A stretch of 64,000 nt of DNA. It comes from Catenuloplanes atrovinosus (GTDB taxonomy: Bacteria > Actinomycetota > Actinomycetes > Mycobacteriales > Micromonosporaceae). The notes under the pieces were generated by a model that saw nothing but the letters and a program-made list of their open reading frames with translations, was not told the origin of the DNA and made no database searches. The stretch lies in the NCBI RefSeq assembly GCF_031458235.1, contig NZ_JAVDYB010000001.1, positions 4,609,001 through 4,673,000 on the forward strand, given 5' to 3'. The translations under genes were made by a program, and so were the position numbers. Shown in pieces: positions 27,110 through 36,164 of this stretch; position 1 is the stretch's first letter, and every line of letters starts with the position of its first letter.

Positions 27110-27670
27110 TCACGACTTGCGGACGCTGGCCAGCGCCGTGCTCCAGCTAACGACCTCATCGAGGAGGGTGGATAGCTGCGGCGCCTGGTGAGCGCTCGGC
27201 TTGAAGACGCTGTAGTTCTCGAACTCGGTGCTGAGCGCGAGGGTGACCTGATGGCGGACGTCGGCCATCTTCAGCTCGCCGGCGATCAGGCGCAGATGCT
27301 CGACGGCGCGGGCGCCGCCGACCGAGCCATAGGAGACGAACCCGACAGCCTTGTTGTTCCACTCCGCGAACAGGTAGTCGATGGCGTTCTTCAGTACGCC
27401 TGACGTGCTGTGGTTGTACTCCGGCGTGACAATGACGTACCCGTCGAACGAGGCGATCTTCGCGGCCCACTTCTTGGTGTGGTCGTTCTGGTACTTGCCC
27501 ATCGACGGCGGGATCGCTTCGTCGAGGTGCGGCAGCGGGTAGTCGCGCAGGTCGACGAGTTCGTACTCGGCGTCGCTGCGTTGCTTGGCGTTGTCGAGCA
27601 CCCAGTTGGCGACCTGCTCGCCGTTGCGGTTCGGACGGGTGCTGCCGAGGATGATGCCGATGCGGATCAT
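27110..27670 (-). CDS. NADPH-dependent FMN reductase
   Basis: 186-residue flavodoxin-fold reductase. It has the FMN phosphate-binding loop GSTRPNRNGE, the TPEYNHSTSG loop that contacts the isoalloxazine ring, and GSVGGARAVEHL. It would reduce FMN or quinone/azo-type acceptors. The ATG at 27670 follows GGAGCAGC. It is third in a three-gene minus-strand run after the Atu4866 protein and the NAD(P)-binding protein. Confidence 0.94.
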   Translation of the reverse strand: MIRIGIILGSTRPNRNGEQVANWVLDNAKQRSDAEYELVDLRDYPLPHLDEAIPPSMGKYQNDHTKKWAAKIASFDGYVIVTPEYNHSTSGVLKNAIDYLFAEWNNKAVGFVSYGSVGGARAVEHLRLIAGELKMADVRHQVTLALSTEFENYSVFKPSAHQAPQLSTLLDEVVSWSTALASVRKS

Positions 27671-27708
27671 GGTGCTGCTCCGTTTCGCGGTTGAGGTATA
27701 GGTAGGCG

Positions 27709-28320
27709 TCAGCGGATGACGGACACGTTGTATTGCGCCGAGCGGGTGGCCTGCCCGATTGCCACCGAGAGGTACAGGTAGTGCTCGGTCGCCCGCGCCG
27801 TGTCGATGGCGCCGAGGTCGACCTGGTCCTCGTGCCGCCATCCCAGGTCGCTGAGCAGGTGGCCGGTGGTCTGTTTGGCGCCGCGGTCGTTGCCGGAGAG
27901 GAACACGGAGCTGCGCTCCGGCAGGGTGCCGGGGTTCGTCATGATCTCGGCCGGGATGGTGTTGAGGGTCTTCACGACCTTCACATCCGGCAGCATGGCC
28001 TGCAGGCGGGCGCCGAGGCTGTCATTCGGGTACAGCAGCTCGAACGACGGCGTGATGGCGTTGGCTACGTCGATCAGGACCTTGCCGCCGAAGGTACCCG
28101 GGCCGACCTGGCCGAGGATGCCGAGCGTGTGTGCTCCCGGCAGGGCGTTGATGACGGCTTCGGCCGACTTGACGGCGTCCGCGATCTGCGCGACCGGCGC
28201 GGTGAAGCCCTCGCGGGTCTGCGGGTCGCGGACACCGAACACCACTTCGTGGCCGGCATCCAGCAAGCCGTAGCCCAGCGCCGTGCCGACGTTGCCCGCA
28301 CCCAGCACTGCGAACTTCAT
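27709..28320 (-). CDS. NADPH-dependent F420-reductase-like oxidoreductase
   Basis: 203 residues. Rossmann motif KFAVLGAGNVGTALG is followed by VVFGVRDPQT, INALPG, VLIDVANAI and the substrate-side VKTLNTIPAEIM. This pattern is the NADP oxidoreductase coenzyme-F420-dependent family, although many members use other acceptors. The ATG is preceded by GAGGGGGAG. It lies 38 bp before the FMN reductase and 113 bp after the Atu4866 gene. Confidence 0.92.
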   Translation of the reverse strand: MKFAVLGAGNVGTALGYGLLDAGHEVVFGVRDPQTREGFTAPVAQIADAVKSAEAVINALPGAHTLGILGQVGPGTFGGKVLIDVANAITPSFELLYPNDSLGARLQAMLPDVKVVKTLNTIPAEIMTNPGTLPERSSVFLSGNDRGAKQTTGHLLSDLGWRHEDQVDLGAIDTARATEHYLYLSVAIGQATRSAQYNVSVIR

Positions 28321-28433
28321 GAAGGCTCCCCCTCGTTCGGCAGCGACGGCCGCCGCCGCTTACGGGGAAGACTCTGCCGAGCGAGAAGGCCGGGTGGCAG
28401 GCCCGGCCAGTCCTACGGTGCGCATCACAGCGG

Positions 28434-29048
28434 TCAGGGCCGCCGCAGCCGCATGATGAAATCCGCGTGGTAGAGCTCGTCGCTGATGAAGTCACCGAAG
28501 GCGTAGAACCTGGTGTCGTCGAGATAGTCGATGCGGTCGCCGTCGAGCCAGTAGCGGCCGGTGTACGCGTGCCGGCGCCCACCTCGGGTCTCGTCGTATC
28601 GGCCCTGCGGCAGCAGTTCCTGGTGCAGCCAGTCCGCGCGGTCGATCCAGACGCCGACGCGCGCGCCGTCCGGGTGGGCGGACCGGTCGAGGGGTTCACC
28701 GTCGCGGACCACGATCCGTCCGCGGCTCAGCAGGGCGCGCAGGTCGCCGCGGCTGATGATGACCCTCCACCAGGGGGTGCCGAGTTCCGGCATGACGCGC
28801 TGCGGCACCAGGAGCAGGTTTGCCGCGATGCCGGGCTCCACAGCGCGGACCATGTGACCGCAGCCGTCCGGAGCGGGAACAATGGCGATCATCCCGAGAC
28901 CCCGCCCGTCGATGACGTCACCGGTCGCGCCGGAGCGGGCGACCACGCCGTCGGCCACTACGACACGAGTCACCACGCCGTCGGCGACCACGACATCGAT
29001 GGTCGTGGTCGCGGATGGGCCGTGGACGTGGACACCGGTGAACAGCAT
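28434..29048 (-). CDS. Second barrel-less amidohydrolase remnant fused to Atu4866 domain
   Basis: 204 residues. An eroded amidohydrolase sandwich (FTGVHVHGPS, VVADGVVTRV, VEPGIAANLLLVPQ, GRIVVRDGEP) lacks any HxH motif or barrel. It is followed by an Atu4866 domain (WLHQELLPQGRYDETRGGR, YTGRYWLDGDRIDYLDD). The Atu4866 half closely resembles that of the protein at 16968-17696; the front half is more decayed. The ATG at 29048 is chosen for AGGAGG at 4-base spacing. The operator-like site at 29281-29297 is 233 bp upstream. It heads a probable operon with two reductases. Confidence 0.8.
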   Translation of the reverse strand: MLFTGVHVHGPSATTTIDVVVADGVVTRVVVADGVVARSGATGDVIDGRGLGMIAIVPAPDGCGHMVRAVEPGIAANLLLVPQRVMPELGTPWWRVIISRGDLRALLSRGRIVVRDGEPLDRSAHPDGARVGVWIDRADWLHQELLPQGRYDETRGGRRHAYTGRYWLDGDRIDYLDDTRFYAFGDFISDELYHADFIMRLRRP

Positions 29049-29280
29049 GCCGCCTCCTGAGGGTTCGGGCATGGATGGGGGTACGGGAGACGTGGGCCCG
29101 CAGCCTGCCACGGCGAGCAGCAGGACGGTGACGAGGGCCCTGATAACCGGGCGCCGTCCTCGATCACTCCGGTCCAGCGTGCCTCTTTCGTGGTCCAGTC
29201 ATTCCTGCGCTTGCCATATCAATGAGTCCTCCACCGGGCGAGAACGGCGCGATGATCTATCAGGGGGCGTCCCTTCCGAC

Positions 29281-29297
29281 TCGGCGGATTTCGCCTA
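29281..29297. promoter_or_regulatory. Putative MmyB-type operator before Atu4866/reductase operon
   Basis: TCGGCGGATTTCGCCTA has one perfect arm (TCGCCTA) and one with a single mismatch. It is upstream of the minus-strand operon starting at 29048. The stretch 29049-29586 around it holds no other gene I can support. Confidence 0.55.
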
Positions 29298-29615
29298 TCC
29301 GCAGCCCGTGTCCGGATGCCGTGGCGTGCCGGCGGCTCAGGTGGTGATCTTCTACACAGTCTCGCTCGCCGTCATACTCCACACCATCCGTGTTCTGGCA
29401 CCGCTCAGGTACCGGGCATCCATCGCTGATCGTGACCGACGGCGAAGTCCGCGCTCGGCTGCCCGGCATGTGGGCCGACGATCGCACACGGAGCCGCCGG
29501 CCCCGGCCAGTGGGACGTCCGCCTTCCCATCCGGCGTCGGGCTCCTGAACGTGGTGGCGTGGACGAATGCCGGCCGGGCGGAGTCTGAGGCCGCGCACGT
29601 CCGCGCGGCCTCTGT

Positions 29616-29815
29616 TCATTCCCGGACCAGGACACGGACGCCGTTCTCGTCCCGGGCCTCCGGCACTCCGAGGTAGGCGAGGTCGCGGACGAACCGGTCG
29701 CGTGAGACGGGCTGTGCACCAGCCGAATACAGGTACGAGGAATACATCCGCTCGCTAGGCTGCCGGCCTGTCCAGACGTGCTCCTCGGTCAACCACTGCC
29801 GCCACGCATCCGTCC
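29616..29815 (-). pseudogene. 3' remnant of an unidentified gene
   Basis: About 62 well-formed codons at the end of a minus-strand frame (WRQWLTEEHVWTG, SSYLYSAGAQPVSRDRFVRD) finish at a normal stop and are followed by a 10-bp hairpin (29587-29612). The upstream part is lost where the frame runs into the histidine-kinase remnant on the other strand. The pattern resembles the small winged-helix domains at the C-terminus of phage-type primases, but this is only a resemblance. It is best read as debris. Confidence 0.4.
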
Positions 29816-30593
29816 TGGGAGGAGGTACACCCACTGCTGCTGGAGCTGGCACGCCGCACGGACCGGCAGATCACCCTCACCACGACGAGCCGGGGCTTGA
29901 TCGCCTCAACGATCCCGGGAACACCGACCCTGCCCGCCGCCGAACGCCAGGCCCTGGAGGAACTGGCGGCGCCCGCGCTGGATTGCATGGTCCGGGCCGG
30001 CGCACCGGCACGGATCGTCACCGACCCGGCGGGACGCCCCCTGCTCGAGACCGACCGAGTGGGCACCGCGGACGTCACCGTCTTGCCGCCGCCGATGCGG
30101 GCGGTCTGCGGCTGCACCCCGAGCCCGTCTTCCTCGACGACCTGACGGAACAGGTGGCAACCGCGCACCGAGTACGAGCGACCGGGTTGGGTGTCCGGAT
30201 CATGTGCCGGCATGAGGGGGCCCCAGAGGCGGTACTGGACTCACACCGGGTACGGCAGAGATCGTAGGGAACCTCGTGTCCAACGCGGTGCGGCACTCTC
30301 GTCCCGGCGGAACAGTGACGATCTCCTCCCGGATGGGCCGTGGCGAACTGGTCATCGAGGTGGCCGATACCGGCTCCGGCATCGCGGACACCGACCTACC
30401 CCACATCTTCGAGCGCTTCTGGCGCGCCGACCAATCCCGCAGCCGCCACACCGGGGGCAGCGGACTGGGGCTGGCCGTGGTGCGGAAGCTGGCCGAGGCC
30501 CACGGCGGGCGCGTCAGTGTCGTCAGCAGTCCCGGCCGAGGAAGCACGTTCACCGTCCACCTGCCAGTCGGCGGCGACACCAGCGAAGCGTGA
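29800..30593 (+). pseudogene. Decayed sensor histidine kinase
   Basis: Three in-order fragments of one histidine kinase in different frames. The first is an extracytoplasmic segment (LLELARRTDRQITLTTT, to about 30090). The second is the end of the dimerisation region plus start of the ATPase domain (EPVFLDDLTEQVATAHRVRA, to LDSHRVRQ near 30255). The third is the ATPase core (IVGNLVSNAVRHS, ADTGSGIAD, GGSGLGLAVVRKLAEAHGG, to 30593). The second transmembrane helix, HAMP domain and phosphorylatable histidine are missing. At least one more frameshift lies between HRVRQ and IVGNL. No response regulator gene is nearby. It cannot make a functional kinase. Confidence 0.75.
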
Positions 30594-31616
30594 AACAGCC
30601 GAAGCCACCCACGGACTGCTCCGTGCCAACGGCGTAGGCGCTCGTCCGATCGAGGCTGCAGCCGACCGCATCGCCTATCGCCATAATCCGTGCGATTCCG
30701 ACCGCGTCACCTTGATGGTCACCGACACGCGACCTTCGGTCCCAAGGCCGGCCACAGCGCTCGGCGATCACCGCCGTAAGACGATGACAGCTGGCTGTCG
30801 CCGCCGATGTCCGACGTCACGCCCGCGCTGTGTAACGGACGCCCACGGATCGCCAGACGCGCCGAAGGCCGACAAAACGGAGAACAGGCGACCAGTGTGT
30901 GTCCTCAGCCAAGCTGGTACGCGCGGCCGACCCTTGAGTCGGCGTTCCCAGCGGCACTGACACCGCCGGCGTCACCGTCGCCATCGTGCCCCGGGGGCAT
31001 CAAGGACAGCCTGGAGCACGTGCACGCCGTCACGTGCATACCGTTCCACCCGCGGACGGGCTCGCCTCATCGTCGCCGACCAGGCACTCGGCGACCTCGA
31101 CCGCGCCGATCACTCCACCGCCGGGCGCGGATAGCCAACATGCTCACCGGCGTGCCGGCCAGGATAGGCGCCGACGCCCAGGCTGCTATTGCCCCTGACC
31201 GGCTGAAACGCTGACCTCATTCCGGCCCACGCCACCGTCTCGATCCCCACCGTGCAAGACAGCGGCCTTCGCCGCCGTCCGCCCCGTAGATCCGGACAGC
31301 CAGCACCGCCGCGAGGAGCACCGGACTGATCGCGGCCTTGCACTCCACGGTGCGCGGGGAGGCACGGCCGATGCCGGCCACGACGGCCGTGCCTGCGGTT
31401 CTCCGGTCGGTGAGCAGGTACGGCCACGCCGGCAGAGCCGCGGATCGCGGCAGCGCGCCGACCGATGATGTTTCGGGATCAGCCCACAGCACCCGTTCTA
31501 CAACGCTTATCGACCGACAGGACATCGATTTTAATGATCTTGTCGCAGTATCGCAATCGACCCAGGATTGGGTGTGGCCATCCATGCGAGTGACTCTCCA
31601 CTTCGAAAGGGAAGTC
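30594..31616. other. Long gap; probable subtilase promoter region at its end
   Basis: About 1 kb without a supportable gene. Short open frames here have no family features or ribosome sites. The last 120 bp (31490-31610) are clearly less GC-rich than the surroundings (CATCGATTTTAATGATCTTG), as expected for the promoter and leader of the secreted protease. Confidence 0.5.
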
Positions 31617-34556
31617 GTGGCCACGAGCCTTCGAGCGCTGTCTGCGCTCACTCTTTCTCTCATCCTGACCGCAGTCGGTCTGGGTGGGCCAGCGCAGGCC
31701 CGGGCGGATACACCCCTGCTCGACCTGGGACTTCTGCGCGAAGGACGGACTCCGTCGGCGCTCACCGGCGGCGCCGCGCTTCGCCCGAACGCCGCAAGCG
31801 CCGCCCTCACCGACGGTCAGTACGTGGTCCGGCTGCGCGAGGCGCCCGTCACCTCGTACGACGGCGGGGTGGCCGGCCTTGCCGCCACCAAGCCGGCGGC
31901 CGGGCAGGAACTCCAGCCGCACTCGGCCGCCGCGGAGAAATACCGCGCGCACCTGAACGAAGCCCAGCGTGATGTGCTCGACGACCTCGGGGTGAAGGCG
32001 CGGCAGACCTACACGACAGCCTTCAACGGGTTCACTGCGAAGCTGACCGGTGCCCAAGCGACGGAGCTGGCCAAGGACCCCCGCGTAGCCGCCGTCAGCA
32101 AGGCGCAGATCGTCAAAGTCGACGCGGCAACGCTCGGCGGTCCCGGCAAGACAGCCGGGACCGCCGCGAAGACGCAGCCGGTGCCCGGCAAGGGGTCCGG
32201 AGTCGTCATTGGGGTCATCGACACCGGCATCTGGCCAGAAAGCGCGTCCTTCGCGTCGACCATGCCCGCGCCAAAGGGCTGGCACGGCACCTGCCAGGTG
32301 GGTGACGGCTTCCCAGCCAGTGCCTGCAACGGCAAGATCGTCGGGGCCCGCTACTTCGCGGACGGTTGGTTGGAGATGGCCGGGGAACTGCCAAAGGGCG
32401 AGATCCTCTCCGCCCGTGACATGGAAGGTCACGGCACCCACACAGCATCGACCGCGGCCGGCCTGCCCGTCGCACACGCGATGGTGCTGGGCCGCGACCT
32501 CGGGAAGATCTCCGGAGTGGCGCCGGACGCGCAGATCGCGGTCTACAAGGCCCTGTGGGGCGGCTCCGGCACCGACGCCGACATCATCGCGGCGATCGAC
32601 GCGGCGGTCGCCGATGGCGTCGACGTCATCAACTACTCCATCGGCAACGAGATGGGCGACTACCAGCCGAACAGCCCGATCGGCAACGCGTTCCTCAACG
32701 CCTACCTGGCCGGCGTCTTCGTGGCGGCCTCGGCCGGCAACGACGGCATGTCCGGCATGGTCAGCAACACCCAGCCGTGGGTCACCACCGTAGGCGCCGC
32801 GGTCGCGCGGGCCAACGAGGCGACCGTGCGCCTCGGCGACGGTACGAAGATCGTCGGCGCCTCGATGGACGTGCTGCCCGCGCGGGGCCAGACCCCGATC
32901 GTCTTCGCCGACCGGGCCGGCTCGGTCGCGAACGGCGCCCAGTTCTGTCGCGACGGCAGCCTCGACGCCGCAAAGATCAAAGGCAAGATCGTGGCCTGCG
33001 ACTTCAACAACTCGGCTCAGGCCGTCGAGGAGGTCAAGTCCAAAGGCGGCGTGGGAGTCGTGCTCTTCCAGACGGCCGGAAACGCGCGCCTCAACATCAT
33101 CTACGACTTCCCCACGGTCTACCTGTGGAGCGCCGAGCAGGCCGGACAGATCTTCAACTACCTGTGGGCGCACCGGGACGACGGCACCGCAACCCTGACG
33201 ACCGGCGCTGACAAGTCGAGCCTGGTGGGGCTGCCGAGCGTGGCCGGCCTCTCCTCGTACGGGCCGGACCAGATGCACACCGGAGTGCAAAAGCCCGACC
33301 TCGTCGCGGACGGCGTCGACGTGATCGCGGCGGTGTCGCCGATGGCCGGCGGGAGGCTCTTCGACGCCTACTCCGGCACCTCGATGGCCGCGCCGCACGT
33401 GGCCGGCATGGCCGCGATCCTGCGCGCCCAGCACCCCGGCTGGTCGCCGGGCGCAATTGCCTCGGCACTGCGGACCACGGCGGTTGACACGAAGGGGACC
33501 AACAGCCCGCTGCGGCAGGGTTCAGGCCTGCCACTCATTTCCCGCGCCACCGACCCCGGCCTGGTAGTCGAGCCGACCACGGCCTCGCTGACCGCCTTCG
33601 CGTCGGCGGCGACGCCGGACGGCAAAGAGCTCAACCTGCCCTCGATCGCACTGCGGGAGTACGACGGCCTGCACCCCGTGGTCGTGAAGCGCAGCTTCAC
33701 CAACGTCGGCAAGCACACCGAGACCTACAAGGCGAACGTCGAGGGCCTGACTGGCATGGACGTCACGATCACCCCTAAGACCTTCACCGTACATCCGGGC
33801 GCCACCATGACCGTCACGATCAAGCTGGCCCGCGGCAAGGCCACCTGGGACCGCTACGCCACCGGCTCGCTGCTTCTCAGCAGCGCCCAGCACCGGGTGC
33901 GGCTCACCGTCACGGCCCGGCCATGGGGTCTCACGCCACGGCCCTACGACGACACCGGCCTCGAGTTCGCCCGGGTCGGTGGGCTCGGGCAGGCCTTCCT
34001 GGAGCCGGGTTTCACCGGGCCGCTGGCCGCGCGTACCACCGGATACACCCCGGTCAAATGGGCGGACAAGCAGATCAGCACGAACGTGACGGGCGGCTCC
34101 TTCACCCCTGGTGGCATCGGGACGCAGGGCACTCAGATCGTGGTGCCGCGCGGAACAGCAGGCCTGATCGTGCAGACCGCGTCGGACGACCCGAACAAAA
34201 ACTTCGATCTGTATCTATACAAGGACGACAAACTGGTCGAGCGGAGCTGGGCGTTCTGGCACAGCAATGAGCGGATCGCGCGATTCTTCCCGGAGCCGGG
34301 CGTGTACATGGCATACGTGCACGTGCAGTCGACGGACGCCGCCGACGTGCCCTACCGGCTCGGGGTGACGGCGGTCGCAGCCGACGCCAACCATCGCAAC
34401 GCGACGATCACCGCGCCGCCGGAGGTCACGCGGGGCGGGGCGGGGCAGGTCATCCTGAACCCGGTCGGCCCGCAGCCCGACCAGGAGCAGTGGGCCTACG
34501 TCGAATTCCGCACCGGCCGCACGGTCGTGCCAGGAGTGCTGATCAGTTCGCGCTAA
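31617..34556 (+). CDS. Secreted subtilisin-family (S8) serine protease
   Basis: 979-residue pre-pro-protease. It has a signal peptide (LSALTLSLILTAVGLGG, AQA-type cleavage), an I9 inhibitor propeptide (about residues 65-170, YVVRLREAPVTSY) and an S8 catalytic domain with all three motifs: Asp in GVIDTGIWPES, His in GHGTHTAS, Ser in GTSMAAPHVAG. A PA-type insert lies between His and Ser, and a C-terminal Fn3-like/beta region follows. This resembles the cucumisin/plant-type subtilases found in actinomycetes. The GTG at 31617 is chosen for AAGGGAAG at 6-base spacing; the frame opens earlier at 31338. It probably degrades extracellular protein. Confidence 0.93.
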   Translation: MATSLRALSALTLSLILTAVGLGGPAQARADTPLLDLGLLREGRTPSALTGGAALRPNAASAALTDGQYVVRLREAPVTSYDGGVAGLAATKPAAGQELQPHSAAAEKYRAHLNEAQRDVLDDLGVKARQTYTTAFNGFTAKLTGAQATELAKDPRVAAVSKAQIVKVDAATLGGPGKTAGTAAKTQPVPGKGSGVVIGVIDTGIWPESASFASTMPAPKGWHGTCQVGDGFPASACNGKIVGARYFADGWLEMAGELPKGEILSARDMEGHGTHTASTAAGLPVAHAMVLGRDLGKISGVAPDAQIAVYKALWGGSGTDADIIAAIDAAVADGVDVINYSIGNEMGDYQPNSPIGNAFLNAYLAGVFVAASAGNDGMSGMVSNTQPWVTTVGAAVARANEATVRLGDGTKIVGASMDVLPARGQTPIVFADRAGSVANGAQFCRDGSLDAAKIKGKIVACDFNNSAQAVEEVKSKGGVGVVLFQTAGNARLNIIYDFPTVYLWSAEQAGQIFNYLWAHRDDGTATLTTGADKSSLVGLPSVAGLSSYGPDQMHTGVQKPDLVADGVDVIAAVSPMAGGRLFDAYSGTSMAAPHVAGMAAILRAQHPGWSPGAIASALRTTAVDTKGTNSPLRQGSGLPLISRATDPGLVVEPTTASLTAFASAATPDGKELNLPSIALREYDGLHPVVVKRSFTNVGKHTETYKANVEGLTGMDVTITPKTFTVHPGATMTVTIKLARGKATWDRYATGSLLLSSAQHRVRLTVTARPWGLTPRPYDDTGLEFARVGGLGQAFLEPGFTGPLAARTTGYTPVKWADKQISTNVTGGSFTPGGIGTQGTQIVVPRGTAGLIVQTASDDPNKNFDLYLYKDDKLVERSWAFWHSNERIARFFPEPGVYMAYVHVQSTDAADVPYRLGVTAVAADANHRNATITAPPEVTRGGAGQVILNPVGPQPDQEQWAYVEFRTGRTVVPGVLISSR

Positions 34557-34565
34557 TCAGCGACC

Positions 34566-34597
34566 GCCGCGGGCGGTGGTGATACACCGCCCGCGGC
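34566..34597. terminator. Terminator hairpin after subtilase
   Basis: GCCGCGGGCGGTG and its exact complement flank the 6-base loop GTGATA, a perfect 13-bp stem 10 bp after the subtilase stop. Confidence 0.75.
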
Positions 34598-34907
34598 TCA
34601 GCCCGCGCCGAGACCACCCGCCTCGACGGTTTCACACGACACGGGCGGCCAGCACCGCATGCCGCCCGTCACACCACGGGTTCGCACCGACCCGCAGGAC
34701 GTCGTCCGGGTCGAGGCCCGCGTCGTCGAGGACGCTGCTGACGACGGCGGGCACATATGGCGGTGTGCCGGCAAGGTGGCGACCCCCCATCACCCCACTC
34801 GTTCTCCGCCCGTTTCCGCCGCGAAGAACGGAACGTGGCGCAGGTACCGACTGTCCGTCTCCTGGTGCCGAAGGTCGTTTCCACCACTGCTTTGCCTATT
34901 CGCAGGT

Positions 34908-34957
34908 GGTGCACTCGGCAGGACTCGTACCCGCGACCGGTGGATTAGAAATCCACG
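34908..34957 (-). tRNA. 3'-half tRNA-Arg(UCU) remnant, candidate attachment site
   Basis: On the minus strand the sequence reads as the anticodon arm with 7-base loop TTTCTAA (anticodon UCU, stem GTGGA/TCCAC), a variable region, a T-arm with loop TACGAGT (canonical TTCGAGT, one change), the 3' acceptor strand CGAGTGC and CCA. The D-arm and 5' acceptor strand are absent; the sequence upstream of the anticodon arm does not pair. Loss of the 5' half with a retained 3' half is the usual trace left at the far end of an element integrated by a tyrosine recombinase. It is not expected to be functional. Confidence 0.6.
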
Positions 34958-34984
34958 AAGTGACGCCATACCTGCCGTCGGCGA

Positions 34985-35420
34985 CTACTGCGCCAGCCTA
35001 GACAGCGACCGGGTCGAGGGACTGGATGAATCATTCCCAGTCTTCGCTGACCGGGTGATGTTGTCCTCGATCGGCTCTTCGCCTTCGTACTCGTGATCCC
35101 AGAACCACACCGAGACGAAGTCAGCATCGCGCAGCGACAGGGGCGAAAAGGTTCCCGCCCTCGTCGCGGGCCACCGGAAGCAGCCAGCCGGGAACCCGGC
35201 CCGCGAACGTGTCCGGGCGGCTGAAGATGCCCGTGATCGGCTTGACCACACCGACGGAGAAGACCGTGTGCACGGACCGGTCGTTGTTGTCCATCCGGCC
35301 GCCGGGCTACCCCAGCAGGTAGCTGCGGTACTCAGCGGGCAGCCGCCGGCCGATGCGCACCTCGAGCCGCTCGATCGCGTCGGGGGACGCGGGCCGGCTG
35401 CGGCTGATAGTAGGACACTG
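34985..35420 (-). pseudogene. Broken SUKH (SMI1/KNR4) family gene
   Basis: Minus-strand fragments of a SUKH-domain protein. An N-terminal helix (SPDAIERLEVRIGRRLPAEY, RSYLLG) runs into a TAG stop near 35308. The same frame continues as PGGRMDNNDRSVHTVFSVGV to about 35140. A frameshift then leads to the C-terminal block DADFVSVWFWDHEYEGEEP, EDN. SUKH proteins commonly act as immunity proteins to polymorphic toxins or contact-dependent nucleases. No toxin gene is adjacent. The nonsense mutation and the frameshift together imply loss of function. Confidence 0.6.
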
Positions 35421-35900
35421 CCACGACGTGGTGCTCCTATCGCAAGATCGCTCGGCCACCCGGCGTGCCGGACAGCAGCATGGACTTCGGAAGATTTCGC
35501 GGGCGGCGGAGATGCTCACCATAGGAGTCGTAACGCTGCCGCACGAGCAGTCCTCGCCAGCGTTACGCGACCACGCCCCGGTAGCGACCGCTACAAAAAG
35601 ATCTGACCCGAAACATCCAGGCGGACCCCGCAGGCAGGCGCCATCCGCCCGACCCTCGAGCTCGGTACCACCCTCCATAATGAGCGGACGGCCTCTTCAG
35701 ACTCATATGGAACGACCTTGTGAAACATCACCAGCTCTCATCGTTGCTGGCAGGAACACCTATATGGCTCCCACCCAGGCCTTCCGGACACAGAAACGCT
35801 GGACGGCACCCCACCAGCCTCGCAAGATTGATGTCACGTCAGCGGCATGATGTCTAGCTTCACTTTCGAGCTCCGCCACCCGGACTTGAGAGGAAACACC
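35421..35900. other. Gap with no supportable gene
   Basis: About 480 bp of somewhat lower GC between the SUKH remnant and the excisionase-like gene. Open frames are short and lack family features. The last part carries the probable promoter and the AGAGGAAAC ribosome site of the downstream gene. Confidence 0.4.
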
Positions 35901-36119
35901 ATGACCGAGAAGCAATACAAATACGCCGAGGCCGCGAGAGAGCTGCGGGTAGCAGAAAGCACGCTGCGCAGATGGGTATCACAGGGCAAGGTTCCATGTC
36001 ACCGCCTGGGCCGCTCGGTCCGATTCACCGAGGACGATCTCGCTGCCGCCCTGAAACCGGTGCCACCTCGCCAGCACATCAGACCGCAGCGGACTCGAGA
36101 GCGGCGGCGGACTGAGTAG
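35901..36119 (+). CDS. Excisionase-like helix-turn-helix protein
   Basis: 72 residues with a MerR-like winged HTH of the excisionase/HTH_17 family: YAEAARELRVAESTLRRWVS then GKVPCHRLGRSVRFTEDDL, with a basic tail. Such proteins direct excision with a partner integrase or act as small regulators. The ATG at 35901 follows GAGAGGAAACACC. It faces the integrase gene across a 45-bp gap with a terminator; xis genes of actinomycete integrative plasmids normally read in the same direction as int, so the convergent arrangement is unusual. Confidence 0.8.
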   Translation: MTEKQYKYAEAARELRVAESTLRRWVSQGKVPCHRLGRSVRFTEDDLAAALKPVPPRQHIRPQRTRERRRTE

Positions 36120-36120
36120 T

Positions 36121-36158
36121 GGGCGGCGGCCACCACAGTTGTGGATCGGCCGCCGCCC
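36121..36158. terminator. Bidirectional terminator between xis-like and int genes
   Basis: GGGCGGCGGCC and its exact complement form an 11-bp stem around a 16-base interior that itself contains a small CCACA/TGTGG hairpin. It lies in the convergent gap. Confidence 0.7.
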
Positions 36159-36164
36159 GGAGCG

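Noticed and set aside
26930-27175. Possible 81-residue plus-strand gene after the helical hypothetical protein
   Set aside because: Overlaps the end of the FMN reductase on the other strand and has no family or ribosome site.
29260-29619. Possible 119-residue minus-strand gene upstream of the Atu4866 operon
   Set aside because: Product lacks family features and the region holds an operator-like repeat and a hairpin expected of a non-coding gap.
30807-31214. Possible 135-residue gene in the gap before the subtilase
   Set aside because: Low-complexity Arg/Pro product, no ribosome site, no family; treated as non-coding.
31479-33434. 651-codon minus-strand frame opposite the subtilase
   Set aside because: Antisense shadow of a gene with complete protease motifs on the plus strand.
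35421-35846. Possible plus-strand gene over the SUKH remnant and gap
   Set aside because: The frame has no family features and the minus strand carries recognisable SUKH fragments.
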